A stretch of 64,000 bases of DNA from Methylococcaceae bacterium (GCA_030693065.1 JAUYBL010000025.1:62001-126000); one strand, 5' to 3'. Positions 35,250-44,475 are shown, counted from the first letter of the stretch. The notes: generated from the sequence alone by a model not told the origin. Program-made: numbers and translations.

Positions 35250-36176
35250 ATGGCCGGCATGATAATCAACACAAATCTAGCTTCCCTCAACAGCCAACGC
35301 ATGCTTGATAGAACCAACAATGACTTAAAAACCTCAATGGAGAGATTATCTTCAGGATTAAGAGTCAACAGCGCCAAAGATGATGCGGCAGGGTTAGCGA
35401 TCAGTAACAGAATGACTTCGCAAATACGCGGTATGACGGTAGCGACAAGAAATGCTAATGATGGTATTTCTTTAGCGCAAACGGCTGAAGCGGCAATGGG
35501 AGTACTCACCGACACCATGCAACGTATGCGTGACTTGGCTGTGCAATCAGCTAACGATGGCGCGGTAACTGGCGCGGACAGAGACAAATTAAACTCAGAA
35601 TTTAAACAACTCAACGACGAGTTAACTCGAATTGTCACCAGTACAGAGTTTAACGGTAAAAAAATCATTAACGGCAGTTTAGCGGGGGGGATTGATTTTC
35701 AGGTTGGCGCAAATACTTCTTCTGATAATCGTATAGCTATCACTATCGATAACTTAGCTTCTACACTTACTAGCGTGACAGCAGCCACCGTAGGTGATGG
35801 CATTTTGACTAATTCTGCTACAGCTGCAGTAATCGATAGTGATCTTAGTACAGTTTTAGCTTCGGCGGTTGCTGCAACCTATTCCGGTGGCGCCCAAGGC
35901 GCTAGAGACGCAATAGACGCAATAGACAATGCCATTAAATCCATTGATACCTCTCGCGCTAAATTAGGCGCTGCTCAAAACCGCTTCACAACCACTATTT
36001 CTAACTTACAGTCATCCATTGAAAACCAATCAGCGGCGCGATCAAGAATCACCGATGCTGACTTTGCTATGGAAACAGCTAATTTGAGCCGGACTCAAAT
36101 ACTGCAACAAGCTGGCACAGCGATGTTGGCACAGGCTAATCAATCAACCCAATCTGTACTTAAACTTCTGCAATAA
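35250..36176 (+). CDS. fliC: Flagellin 1
   Basis: A 308-residue flagellin made only of the conserved D0/D1 ends joined by a short centre. N-terminal MIINTNLASLNSQRML and ERLSSGLRVNSAKDDAAGLAI, C-terminal ARSRITDADFAMETANLSR and QILQQAGTAMLAQAN are classic. The central part (about 135-205) is almost identical to flagellin 2, including the DNA. Ser/Thr-rich segments there are candidate glycan sites given the adjacent Maf and pse genes. Strong AGGAGA ribosome site. Transcription appears sigma-54 dependent, unlike flagellin 2. Confidence 0.96.
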   Translation: MAGMIINTNLASLNSQRMLDRTNNDLKTSMERLSSGLRVNSAKDDAAGLAISNRMTSQIRGMTVATRNANDGISLAQTAEAAMGVLTDTMQRMRDLAVQSANDGAVTGADRDKLNSEFKQLNDELTRIVTSTEFNGKKIINGSLAGGIDFQVGANTSSDNRIAITIDNLASTLTSVTAATVGDGILTNSATAAVIDSDLSTVLASAVAATYSGGAQGARDAIDAIDNAIKSIDTSRAKLGAAQNRFTTTISNLQSSIENQSAARSRITDADFAMETANLSRTQILQQAGTAMLAQANQSTQSVLKLLQ

Positions 36177-36205
36177 AGCAGACGCAGTGAATATTCGATA
36201 TTTAC

Positions 36206-36242
36206 ACTGCTTAGCACCTCAGTAAGTCTAAGCAGTTTTTTA
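36206..36242 (+). terminator. Intrinsic terminator after flagellin 1
   Basis: ACTGCTTAG and CTAAGCAGT pair around a 13-base loop, followed by six T. It separates flagellin from the Maf gene, which begins 20 bases later and would need read-through or its own promoter. Confidence 0.85.
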
Positions 36243-36262
36243 AACCCTGTTAACAGATCATC

Positions 36263-38797
36263 ATGAATACTGCCCTTTTTACTCTAGCCCCCACTACCAG
36301 TTCATTAAAAACAAATGTCTTTGGTGATAAATATCTATACAACCTTAATCGGGGCAGTTTTGAGAAGATCAGCGCACAAGCAATATTTGACGCCGAGTTC
36401 AGTAAGTCATTATTACAAGAAGACACTTTAAATATAATTATCGGCACCGATTCTGGCCTGCTGCCAAAATATGTTCAACAACAAGGTATACCCTCAGGTT
36501 CACGCTATATTTTTATCGAGCCAGAGCAGATCCTGGAACAATTGCACCATCACAAATTGCTTGAAGATCTCTCACCAGAAATCGTTTGCACGACGCATGA
36601 TCGTTGGGAAGAACAAGCAAATAAATTCAAGATAACCGAATACTCTTACATTAATGGTGTTAAATCATTTAATGCCATCTGTGCTCAGCAAGCTATTAAT
36701 GACGAATATACCGAGTTGACTTGGCAAATCACCGAGGCCATTCGTAAACTGCATCAACTTCACAACACATCTATCGGCTATCAGCCTTTTATTATTCGTC
36801 AAATAGAAAATATTGCCGAAAATATTTTACCGGCATCCATACTAGCTAATGCTTATGACGGCAAGACTGTCATAATTCTTGCAGGTGGACCGTCACTAAC
36901 TTCGGTCTTTCCATGGCTGTTAGAAAACCAAAACAGATTGGTTATTTTTTCAGTTTCACGAATTTCTAGACAACTTATTGCCGCTGGTATTGAGCCTGAT
37001 TTTGTGTTCTCAGTAGATCCTCAAAATGAGAATATTGATGTTAGTCGAGAGATGTTTTTATTCGGCGACAAAACGATTTTTATAAATTCCTACCATGTGC
37101 AACCATCATTAATTAACCAATGGCACGGACAAAGTCTTTACTTAGGCACTAGATTACCTTGGAAATCAGATCTGAACATCAGCAACCTACAAGGATGTGG
37201 ACCTACTGTCACCAACTCGGCATTATCAACAGCGCATCATTTTGGCTTTAAAAAAATTCTTCTGGCTGGTTTTGATTTGTGTTTCACCCAAGAAGGCATT
37301 AGCCACGCACAAGGTAGTGATGAACAATTAGCAGGGCCACGATACGACCCAACACTTTTAGATGTTGAAACTTATAGCGGTGAATACAGACCCACTAGCC
37401 ATGATTATTACTCTGCACTACTAACACTGGCGAATCAGGCTAAATTAATAACAGCGGATCATCGAGAGATAATTAATCTTGCCCCCACTGCCGCGAAAGT
37501 TGAACATATCAAGCATATTCCAACTTCAGAAATTACCTTACCTGACCTTAACCCTGAAGACATAATCAACGTAAAACAACTTATACCCGAACTAACAAAT
37601 GACTTATTGAATATCCATTATCAAGCAGCCATTGGTGAGTTAGAAAAGGCTGCTTTTCAAATTGAGACCATAATTAAACTATCCCAAAAAGCACTTAATA
37701 TTAACCAAAGCATGTATAGTGCTGATAACCGGATTGAGAGCTATAAGGACAAGCGTAAATTAGATGGCATAGAACGACAACTCCAAAAAAAACACCAAAA
37801 ATACAGTACACTGATAAAAAAATTTGGCGTACGGCAGTTTATAAAAATCAATTCACCTCATGACTCTGATGAATGGGATGCAAAAAAAGCAAAAAAGCTA
37901 GGTGATATTTATTACAAGGCCTATCAGGCTGGTGCAACTATCTTATTAGCTCTAATTAATGAAACCATAACCCGTATTAAAGCCCGACAAGAAGAGCTCA
38001 AACCAATCTCGGATATTAACGTATTACTAGCACAGTGGAACTTAGATAAAAGTTATCGTCGGGCTGATTTATGGCTCCAAAAGCACTCGCAGCAAGGCAT
38101 CTCTCAGCACACTGCCTTGGCGCTAAAACCTATGCAAGACCGATTCAATCAGGTTTTCTCTAGCCAGGATACTGCCTTCAAAGCCAAAGTAGCCAAAACA
38201 TCGACGTTACAGATGTTAAAAAGCAAAATAAAGCTGCTATTTCGATACCAAAAAATCGATGAATTAAAAAACCTAAGAGCTGGATTTATTAATGACTCCA
38301 AACACACTAATAAAGAACCCTATTTGTTATTAATAGAGGGCTATATTGCTGAACTTGACAATAATGCTGAAGTGGCTCTGGAACACTACAACAATATTAT
38401 CAATATAGAACACTCTCCACTGCTAGAAGAAGCACTACTTAGAATTGCCTCCATCAGTCTTGAGCAGCAAACCCCAGAAAATGCTTTTTTGGCCATTGAA
38501 TGCCTTGCCCAGCTAAATCCTCTTTACCTACCTTACCAAGCCGATCTTGCTAGAATCTTGGGAAAAATCATGCTGGCAATTGACTGCTATAACGCCTACA
38601 TCAATTTTTTCCCTGAAGATACTTTAAGTAAACTGAAACTTGCCGCTCTGTATATAGAAATCAAGGTCTATGAAGCAGCAGAATTGATGTTAGCGCATAT
38701 CTTAAAAGAATCTCCAGATTTGGAATCGGCAATTAGCTTAAAAAACCAGCTTGCCAAGATAAAGGAGGCTAACGAAAACACAGCAACTGTGACTTAG
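36263..38797 (+). CDS. Maf-type flagellin glycosyltransferase with TPR tail
   Basis: An 844-residue motility-associated factor (Maf, DUF115/MptE-like family) expected to transfer nonulosonic acids such as pseudaminic acid to flagellin Ser/Thr. The core runs from about 175 to 420: DGKTVIILAGGPSLTSV with the GGPS motif, GIEPDFVFSVDPQ, and ILLAGFDLCF. Residues about 670-840 form TPR-like helical repeats (LIEGYIAELDNNAEVALEHY, LEEALLRIASISLEQQ), an extension beyond the usual Maf length. It lies next to flagellin and across from the pse operon. The DNA looks AT-richer than its neighbours. Confidence 0.88.
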   Translation: MNTALFTLAPTTSSLKTNVFGDKYLYNLNRGSFEKISAQAIFDAEFSKSLLQEDTLNIIIGTDSGLLPKYVQQQGIPSGSRYIFIEPEQILEQLHHHKLLEDLSPEIVCTTHDRWEEQANKFKITEYSYINGVKSFNAICAQQAINDEYTELTWQITEAIRKLHQLHNTSIGYQPFIIRQIENIAENILPASILANAYDGKTVIILAGGPSLTSVFPWLLENQNRLVIFSVSRISRQLIAAGIEPDFVFSVDPQNENIDVSREMFLFGDKTIFINSYHVQPSLINQWHGQSLYLGTRLPWKSDLNISNLQGCGPTVTNSALSTAHHFGFKKILLAGFDLCFTQEGISHAQGSDEQLAGPRYDPTLLDVETYSGEYRPTSHDYYSALLTLANQAKLITADHREIINLAPTAAKVEHIKHIPTSEITLPDLNPEDIINVKQLIPELTNDLLNIHYQAAIGELEKAAFQIETIIKLSQKALNINQSMYSADNRIESYKDKRKLDGIERQLQKKHQKYSTLIKKFGVRQFIKINSPHDSDEWDAKKAKKLGDIYYKAYQAGATILLALINETITRIKARQEELKPISDINVLLAQWNLDKSYRRADLWLQKHSQQGISQHTALALKPMQDRFNQVFSSQDTAFKAKVAKTSTLQMLKSKIKLLFRYQKIDELKNLRAGFINDSKHTNKEPYLLLIEGYIAELDNNAEVALEHYNNIINIEHSPLLEEALLRIASISLEQQTPENAFLAIECLAQLNPLYLPYQADLARILGKIMLAIDCYNAYINFFPEDTLSKLKLAALYIEIKVYEAAELMLAHILKESPDLESAISLKNQLAKIKEANENTATVT

Positions 38798-38853
38798 TTG
38801 GAATTTATCAGGTTGTGCTTAAACCTCGTATCCCGAAAACCCTGGAACTTGCA

Positions 38854-39162
38854 CTATTCAATTTGATAGGCTTGGACAGCTTTTCTGTCATGGGCAAGCG
38901 AAGCTGCTTGCTTTTGTAATACCTCTTTCTGAACTTGTATCACGGCTATAAATTGCCTGTCGGTCATTTGCATTAGAGTCATGATTTTTACAACTGCATC
39001 GCGCTCATAAGTGGATAATGGCAAGCTACATAACTCTTCCAAAGCGGCCTGGCGTTTAACCAAAACTTCATTCAGTTCATTCCAATCCCTAGTTTCAATA
39101 GCGCTATCGATAATCACAACATAACCTTCTAGTTGCGTCAATAGCGCAGCAGTAGAAATCAT
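38854..39162 (-). CDS. fliT: FliT-like flagellar chaperone
   Basis: A 102-residue all-helical protein, last gene of the flaG-fliD-fliS operon. FliT proteins are short, poorly conserved chaperones for the cap protein FliD; the length, helical pattern (IDSAIETRDWNELNEVLVKRQAALEEL) and position support that call rather than a strong motif. It starts 11 bases after fliS. Confidence 0.65.
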   Translation of the reverse strand: MISTAALLTQLEGYVVIIDSAIETRDWNELNEVLVKRQAALEELCSLPLSTYERDAVVKIMTLMQMTDRQFIAVIQVQKEVLQKQAASLAHDRKAVQAYQIE

Positions 39163-39173
39163 GACCGACCTTT

Positions 39174-39572
39174 TTACTGATACATTTCAGGAATAGCATC
39201 CCAGGCTTGCTTTATTTCTCTCATCAACGCTTGCACTTCATCAAGTATTTCAGTGTTGTTTTGAGCACTAGCTTCAAATAGCCTAGTATTAACATACTCA
39301 TATAAACTCATTAAATTAGCGGCAATGTCGCCTCCTTTTTCTAAATCAACACCGTCTATCAATCCACCAACAATGGCAGCAGCTTTTGAAATCTGTATGC
39401 TTTTTTCTTGGTAATCGCCTCTATTGATAGCCCCTTTTGCCGCATTTACACGCATCAAAAAGCCACTCATCAACATTTGTATCAATTTATGAGGAGATGC
39501 ATCTTCCACAACTGATTCCGCATGAACAGCGGCATATTTATTCGCATTATTTCTATAGGCTAAAGGTGTCAT
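39174..39572 (-). CDS. fliS: Flagellin export chaperone FliS
   Basis: A 132-residue helical-bundle chaperone that keeps flagellin monomeric before export. The YAAVHAESVVEDASPHKLIQMLMSGFL block and the C-terminal EVQALMREIKQAWDAI are the family pattern. Start 7 bases after the fliD stop; normal length. Confidence 0.95.
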   Translation of the reverse strand: MTPLAYRNNANKYAAVHAESVVEDASPHKLIQMLMSGFLMRVNAAKGAINRGDYQEKSIQISKAAAIVGGLIDGVDLEKGGDIAANLMSLYEYVNTRLFEASAQNNTEILDEVQALMREIKQAWDAIPEMYQ

Positions 39573-39579
39573 TTTGACC

Positions 39580-40968
39580 TCACTTACTACTAATTAAATT
39601 TGCTAATTGGTTGGTTAAAAAAGCACCGGTTGACTGAAACTTCCCCACTGCTACATCCATCGCTATAAACTGCTTTAGTAAAGTTTTCTGCACGTTATCT
39701 AAATGTAATTGAATTGTATCGCTTCTGTCACTGAGTTTTTTTAACTGCTTGTTTAGCGATTTTTGTCGAGTATCTAATGGTCCACCTGTTTGAAGATACT
39801 GATTTATCTTTGTATTCAAGCGCGTAGCAACACCGTCAGTCGATGAAAATACGTCACTTACCGATGAAAGATTGGCCGCCAAAGCCTTATCAAGCTTTGC
39901 TGAATCCAGTGTCATGACTCCAGTTTTGTCTATGTCGATACCAATGGTTTTTAAAGAATTAAAACTATCTGATGCCGACGTAACTGGAGAGCTGGTTTGT
40001 TGGCGTAGATCGTTTCTAATGCTACGCAACGTCGAATCACCAACTAAAGCCCCATTAGTACCACCAGAGGTGCCGGCAAATTTACCCAACTTATCGGTGG
40101 TACTGTTAAGCGCGTTGTAAGCAGTAACAAAATCAGAAATAGTTTGTTTAATTGCCGCATTATCAAGCTTGATATCGACATTCACATTTGTACCCGGCAC
40201 AGCAGACTGCAAATTCAGTGTTATGCCCTGCAGCACATCAGACATCACATTACTACTGCGAGTAGCGGCTTGCCCGTCGATCAGAATTTTGGCATCCGCA
40301 GCTGCAACGCCGGTAAAGCTTGCTGGCGTGGATGTATCCAGACGGCTCAAGCCTGCATCACCGGTCACTGCCACAGAGAACGCGTTAGCCACACCTGTCT
40401 CTTTAGCGGTCAACACCAACTTGGATATGGTTCCGGTATTGGTTGAATTATTGACGTTGATAATGCTCGCAGTTACACCATTATTACCAGAAGATCCATT
40501 AATCGCATCACGGATGCCTGCCAAAGTATTGTTGCTGGCGTCAATGGTTAACGAAAATGGCGTTTTAGTACCCACCGAAAACGTCAACGTACCTGAACCA
40601 ACCACCTCCGTCGATCCGGTAAATTCTGTGTTTGAAATAGAATTTTGTGCTTTGGCCAATTGAGTCACTTGCAAGATATGCGCGCCAGCAACTGATCCTG
40701 CGCCAGCCGTGACCTTTAAAATCGTCTCATTTGTAGAGGTAGCTTGATGGCTTTTAAACAAACTACCGTCTGTAAGCTTTTGCACAGAAGTCTTAAAAGT
40801 TGACAATGCACTTTTAAGACTTCCTAATCCGCTCAATTGAGCGTTAGCCGCAGTTGTTTGTCGTGTAACGGCATCCTTCTGCGGCTGACCTTCTGCGGCA
40901 ACCAACTGATTAACAATGCCATTAATATCCATGCCACTGCCAACACCTAATGACGATGAAATAGCCAT
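39580..40968 (-). CDS. fliD: Flagellar filament cap protein FliD
   Basis: A 462-residue cap protein. N-terminal GVGSGMDINGIVNQLVAAEG is the FliD hallmark; the Thr/Asn-rich centre forms the head domains and the C-terminal coiled coil (KSLNKQLKKLSDRSDTIQLHLDNVQKTL) inserts into the filament, with the usual FIAMDVAVGKFQSTGAFL ending. Placed between flaG and fliS. Confidence 0.96.
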   Translation of the reverse strand: MAISSSLGVGSGMDINGIVNQLVAAEGQPQKDAVTRQTTAANAQLSGLGSLKSALSTFKTSVQKLTDGSLFKSHQATSTNETILKVTAGAGSVAGAHILQVTQLAKAQNSISNTEFTGSTEVVGSGTLTFSVGTKTPFSLTIDASNNTLAGIRDAINGSSGNNGVTASIINVNNSTNTGTISKLVLTAKETGVANAFSVAVTGDAGLSRLDTSTPASFTGVAAADAKILIDGQAATRSSNVMSDVLQGITLNLQSAVPGTNVNVDIKLDNAAIKQTISDFVTAYNALNSTTDKLGKFAGTSGGTNGALVGDSTLRSIRNDLRQQTSSPVTSASDSFNSLKTIGIDIDKTGVMTLDSAKLDKALAANLSSVSDVFSSTDGVATRLNTKINQYLQTGGPLDTRQKSLNKQLKKLSDRSDTIQLHLDNVQKTLLKQFIAMDVAVGKFQSTGAFLTNQLANLISSK

Positions 40969-40995
40969 TACTCTCTCCCGCTTGCATTCAAAAGC

Positions 40996-41412
40996 TTAAG
41001 CCCGATCCTGAAGCATGGCACCTTGCTGTCCTTCAAGATCCTGCATTCTCTTTATGAACACCAGCATATCTTCAGAAGGAATTTGCCGAACCACGTCCCC
41101 GCTTTTACTATCAACAATTTTGACCACAACCTTTTTAGTCGAATCATCCACTTGGAATTCCAAATTACGATTAGTCGCCTGTAAGATTGAGTTTCCCTGA
41201 GCTGCTGCCGATTTCACTAATTCCAAAGAGGTTTCTTTTCTATCCGCTTTTGATGCTGCATTTTGCGACTTTAAAGACTCTTCAGACTTAATTGCATTCT
41301 GCTTCTCTGTCTCTGTATTGCCAATGCTCGAAGTAACGTTAGGTTCATTTTGCTTATTTCTCAGAACGGTCACGGGAACAAGCTTAGCTACATTTGTAAT
41401 TTCACTGTTCAT
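40996..41412 (-). CDS. flaG: FlaG protein
   Basis: A 138-residue protein of unknown exact role, often linked to filament length. The first 80 residues are polar and low in complexity; the conserved FlaG domain is the C-terminal NLEFQVDDSTKKVVVKIVDSKSGDVVRQIPSEDML. It follows flagellin 2 by 69 bases and precedes fliD, the classic order. Confidence 0.92.
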   Translation of the reverse strand: MNSEITNVAKLVPVTVLRNKQNEPNVTSSIGNTETEKQNAIKSEESLKSQNAASKADRKETSLELVKSAAAQGNSILQATNRNLEFQVDDSTKKVVVKIVDSKSGDVVRQIPSEDMLVFIKRMQDLEGQQGAMLQDRA

Positions 41413-41442
41413 GACACCAACCTTCTCATTTATAAACTCAAA

Positions 41443-41464
41443 GAGGGAGACCCCAGTCCCCCTC
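41443..41464 (-). terminator. Hairpin between flagellin 2 and flaG (attenuator-like)
   Basis: On the minus strand GAGGGGGAC and GTCTCCCTC pair with one mismatch around TGGG, followed by only TTTG. It could partly terminate or protect the abundant flagellin transcript while allowing read-through into flaG. Confidence 0.5.
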
Positions 41465-41481
41465 GATTATTGCCATGATAC

Positions 41482-42408
41482 CTATCTGAGCAAACTAAGC
41501 ACTGACTGCCCTGACTGATTGGCTTGTGCCAGCATCGCTGTACCAGCCTGTTGCAGAATCTGGTTACGACTTAAGTTGGCAGTTTCTGCAGCAAAATCTG
41601 TATCGGTAATCCGTGAACGTGCAGCTGATTGGTTTTCAATAGATGACTGCAAGTTAGAAATCGTAGTTGTAAATCGGTTTTGAATTGCACCTAACTTAGC
41701 GCGAGAGGTATCAATGGACTTAATGGCATTATCTATCGCGTTAATTGCGTCTCTAGCCCCTTGCGCACCGCCACCGGAATAAGTTGCAGCAACCGCCGAA
41801 TCTAAAACTGTACTAAGATCACTATCGATTACTGCTGCTGTAGCAGAATTAGTCAAAATGCCATCACCTACTGTAGCTGCTGTCACGCTAGCAAGCGTAG
41901 AAGCTAAGTTATCGATAGTGATAGCTATACGATTATCAGAAGCTGTATTTGCGCCAACTTGTATATCTATCCCCCCCGCTAAGCTGCCATTGATGATTTT
42001 TTTACCATTAAACTCTGTACTGGTAACAATTCGAGTTAGCTCGTCGTTGAGCTGAGCAAATTCAGCGTTTAATTTGTCTCTGTCTGCGCCTGTCACCGCG
42101 CCATCATTAGCAGACTGCACACCTAAATCACGCATCCGTTGTAAAGTATTAGTCAACTCACCCATTGCCGATTCAGCAGTTTGTGCTAAAGAAATCCCAT
42201 CACTGGCATTTCTTGAGGCAACAGTCATACCACGTATCTGCGAGGTCATCCTATTACTAATCGCCAATCCTGCTGCATCATCTTTAGCTGAGTTAACTCG
42301 TAAGCCAGAGGATAATCGCTCCATAGAAGTTGAAAGACTATTGTTAGTTTCAGTCAATTTACGTTGGCTATTGATTGAACCAATATTTGTGTTAATTACC
42401 ATTGCCAT
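41482..42408 (-). CDS. fliC: Flagellin 2
   Basis: A 308-residue flagellin with the same D0/D1 layout as flagellin 1 (VINTNIGSINSQRKL start, RITDTDFAAETANLSR and QAGTAMLAQANQS end). The central third is almost identical to that of flagellin 1 while the ends differ more, suggesting gene conversion. It has one extra Gly in the YSGGGAQGA segment. Expression is predicted from a consensus sigma-28 promoter. First gene of flaG-fliD-fliS-fliT. Confidence 0.96.
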   Translation of the reverse strand: MAMVINTNIGSINSQRKLTETNNSLSTSMERLSSGLRVNSAKDDAAGLAISNRMTSQIRGMTVASRNASDGISLAQTAESAMGELTNTLQRMRDLGVQSANDGAVTGADRDKLNAEFAQLNDELTRIVTSTEFNGKKIINGSLAGGIDIQVGANTASDNRIAITIDNLASTLASVTAATVGDGILTNSATAAVIDSDLSTVLDSAVAATYSGGGAQGARDAINAIDNAIKSIDTSRAKLGAIQNRFTTTISNLQSSIENQSAARSRITDTDFAAETANLSRNQILQQAGTAMLAQANQSGQSVLSLLR

Positions 42409-42476
42409 GATCTTATCCTCAAAAAATACTCAAAAAATACAGTCTGGTTAAAACTGCCCTTTTAAACTCACAATGG

Positions 42477-42503
42477 TTATCGGCGTATTTATTAATTCCT
42501 TTA
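42477..42503 (-). promoter_or_regulatory. Sigma-28 (FliA) promoter for flagellin 2
   Basis: On the minus strand: TAAAGGAA, 11-base spacer, GCCGATAA. The -10 is a perfect FliA consensus. The leader to the ATG is about 60 bases. Confidence 0.92.
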
Positions 42504-42622
42504 ATTATTTTTTTGAGCTTATTTTAAAAGAACTACTGCTATTGGTAAAAACGTATCCTGTCTTAAAATCCTTCGACAACCTCATGGCAAACGGTTATTT
42601 GTTCATTTCGTTCGACCTGCAC

Positions 42623-43306
42623 TTACCGAACATTGAAGGGCTTTCTTGCTACAATGTTCCACGAAGCAAATTGATGATTATCTTTTGGCTCATACCGCCG
42701 CATAAGCTTTTCTTCCATAGATACAATTTCGTATTGAGTAAACAAATCTCGTAGATGGCGTTCATTTGAGAAATGCACTTTTCCTACTCCAGCGAATGAA
42801 CCTTTAGTATGATTTGTTCTGGTAAACTCATCATCACTTACCTCGCCACCTGAAAAATCATCATGGTTTTTTGAGAACCAATCCGATCCTATAAAAATTC
42901 CACCCAACTTTAGGGAATCAAATGCTATTTGTAATGCATTTTTTATTGATGCAGTGTTATTGTGAGTCAAAGCCGCACGATCAATTACCAAATCAAAATC
43001 ACACTCAAATGGTTGCTCAAGTGTAAAGTCACCAACCATAATATTATCGACAAGATCGGGGTAACGCTGATTTAATTGCTTTACGATTGTTGGGCTACCT
43101 TCGATAGCGAAATACTCCATCCCTAGAGCCCGGAATAAAGGTATGTTGGCACCAGCACCACAGCCGAGCTCAAGTATTCGTCCGCCCCCTTTTGAAATAA
43201 TGGGTTTACAGTGCCGATGCACTAAGCTGACTATGTCAGACCACGGCCAAACAGACAGGTGGGTATTTTCTGTGTAACGCTGTTCCCATTCAGAACTGAA
43301 TCCCAT
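42623..43306 (-). CDS. Class I SAM-dependent methyltransferase
   Basis: A 227-residue methyltransferase. Motif I is ILELGCGAGANIPLF (residues about 44-58), with the acidic strand-2 residue in EYFAIEGSP and motif IV in CDFDLVIDRAAL. Substrate is unknown; its position as the last gene of the pseudaminic acid operon, overlapping the WbqC gene by 17 bases, suggests a sugar or its N-acyl group. The C-terminal half (MRRYEPKDNHQFASWNIVARKP) is typical of small-molecule methyltransferases. Confidence 0.85.
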   Translation of the reverse strand: MGFSSEWEQRYTENTHLSVWPWSDIVSLVHRHCKPIISKGGGRILELGCGAGANIPLFRALGMEYFAIEGSPTIVKQLNQRYPDLVDNIMVGDFTLEQPFECDFDLVIDRAALTHNNTASIKNALQIAFDSLKLGGIFIGSDWFSKNHDDFSGGEVSDDEFTRTNHTKGSFAGVGKVHFSNERHLRDLFTQYEIVSMEEKLMRRYEPKDNHQFASWNIVARKPFNVR

Positions 43307-44003
43307 TATTCCTCCTTTGCAAAAAGTTATTTGAATTTGACCCGCAGTTCATCCAATAATCCAGGATGCACATATTAGGCTCAAAATCACCCCACAGTTG
43401 AGGATAGACAGGATGTTTAAAATCTTGGTAATCAATCTTGATACCAGCTACGGCGAAGGACTGCTCGTTAAGATAATCTTTCCCAAAAGGGCCTGATATG
43501 TAGTTATTTGCACCGATTTGCTTGCACAGATCCAGAACCAAATCAGACTTTTTACTGCTAACAGGCAACGCAGACGATCGATAGACCTCCGTTTTTATCT
43601 CAAACTCAGCCAACCAAAATTGAAGGTGCTGCCAGCATAATTCTGAGAGATTAGATTCTGGCAGCAAAAGCAAACCTGAAATCATGGGAAAGCACTCTTT
43701 AAAATAGGGTGCTTTCCGGTAATTCATTTCAATCGATTTCAGGTGCTTAACGCGCCAGCCCTGTGTGTCATCAACCAACGTATCTAATAATGTAGCGTTA
43801 GTATGCCCCTTCAACTTAACTGGTATGGTTAGCCACTGTGGACCTTGTGGTGTTTTTATCTTGTTCCTGTTAGTGAAACTGTTTTTTTCGAATTGAACAT
43901 TATCAAGAAATACAAAAACATCAACTCGGGCAATCTTATCCAAGTATCCGAGCCATGGAAGATAAGCAGGCTGATGTGCAGAAAGCGTAAGTGTTTTAGT
44001 CAT
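43290..44003 (-). CDS. WbqC-family protein
   Basis: A 237-residue protein of the WbqC family, found in O-antigen and surface-sugar clusters. Signature segments are SAHQPAYLPWLGYLDKIARVDVFVFLDNVQF (positions about 7-37), FTNRNKIKTPQGPQWLTIPV and the final PNMCILDYWMNCG. The reaction is not established to my knowledge. I choose the ATG at 44003, preceded by GGAAAG. It overlaps both neighbours, so it is part of the pse operon. Confidence 0.85.
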   Translation of the reverse strand: MTKTLTLSAHQPAYLPWLGYLDKIARVDVFVFLDNVQFEKNSFTNRNKIKTPQGPQWLTIPVKLKGHTNATLLDTLVDDTQGWRVKHLKSIEMNYRKAPYFKECFPMISGLLLLPESNLSELCWQHLQFWLAEFEIKTEVYRSSALPVSSKKSDLVLDLCKQIGANNYISGPFGKDYLNEQSFAVAGIKIDYQDFKHPVYPQLWGDFEPNMCILDYWMNCGSNSNNFLQRRNNGIQF

Positions 44004-44475
44004 TGGCAATCTTTCCGGTCAATATTAGCTTCTCTCTATAGTAACTAGGCCGCAATTGCATCGGATTGCCAAAAACTAGCGAATAAGGTGGTATGTAAGT
44101 ACCTTCTACAATAGTCCCAGCCGCTACAACACTATGATGCCCAATAATTGCCCCCCCCTTTACCAATGAGTGTGAACCTATAAAAACACTGTCACCAATT
44201 TCTATGTTACGTCTTTGTATTTCATCACTAAGACCAATACAGCGTTTATGTGAATCAGCCACATTAATTGAGACAAAAGAGGCTATATCGCAGTTACATC
44301 CGATTTTCACCTGTGCCCCCTTAGCATTTACCTCTGACATTGCCCCTATAAATGTGTCTTCACCTATCATCGGGTTACCATTGATCCAAACAAGGGGATG
44401 AAAGCGATTTACAGGAAATGTTGTTAATTGGCTAAAGCTCGCTTGAAATTTAGAGTTATCTAATTCATCTTTCAT
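43996..44475 (-). CDS. Hexapeptide-repeat acyltransferase
   Basis: A 159-residue left-handed beta-helix acyltransferase. Hexapeptide turns are visible throughout (PMIGEDTFIGAMSEV, VKIGCNCDIASFVSI, IEIGDSVFIGSHSLV, AIIGHHSVVAAGTIV), with a His in IGHHSVVAAG that could be catalytic. The N-terminus lacks the Rossmann domain of PglD/NeuD. In this cluster it is the best candidate to supply the acetyl (or another acyl) group of the nonulosonic acid, since no PseH is visible. Confidence 0.8.
   Translation of the reverse strand: MKDELDNSKFQASFSQLTTFPVNRFHPLVWINGNPMIGEDTFIGAMSEVNAKGAQVKIGCNCDIASFVSINVADSHKRCIGLSDEIQRRNIEIGDSVFIGSHSLVKGGAIIGHHSVVAAGTIVEGTYIPPYSLVFGNPMQLRPSYYREKLILTGKIAND

Noticed and set aside
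40144-40663. Frames opposite fliD
   Set aside because: Arise from the biased codons of the Thr/Asn-rich cap protein; no independent signals.
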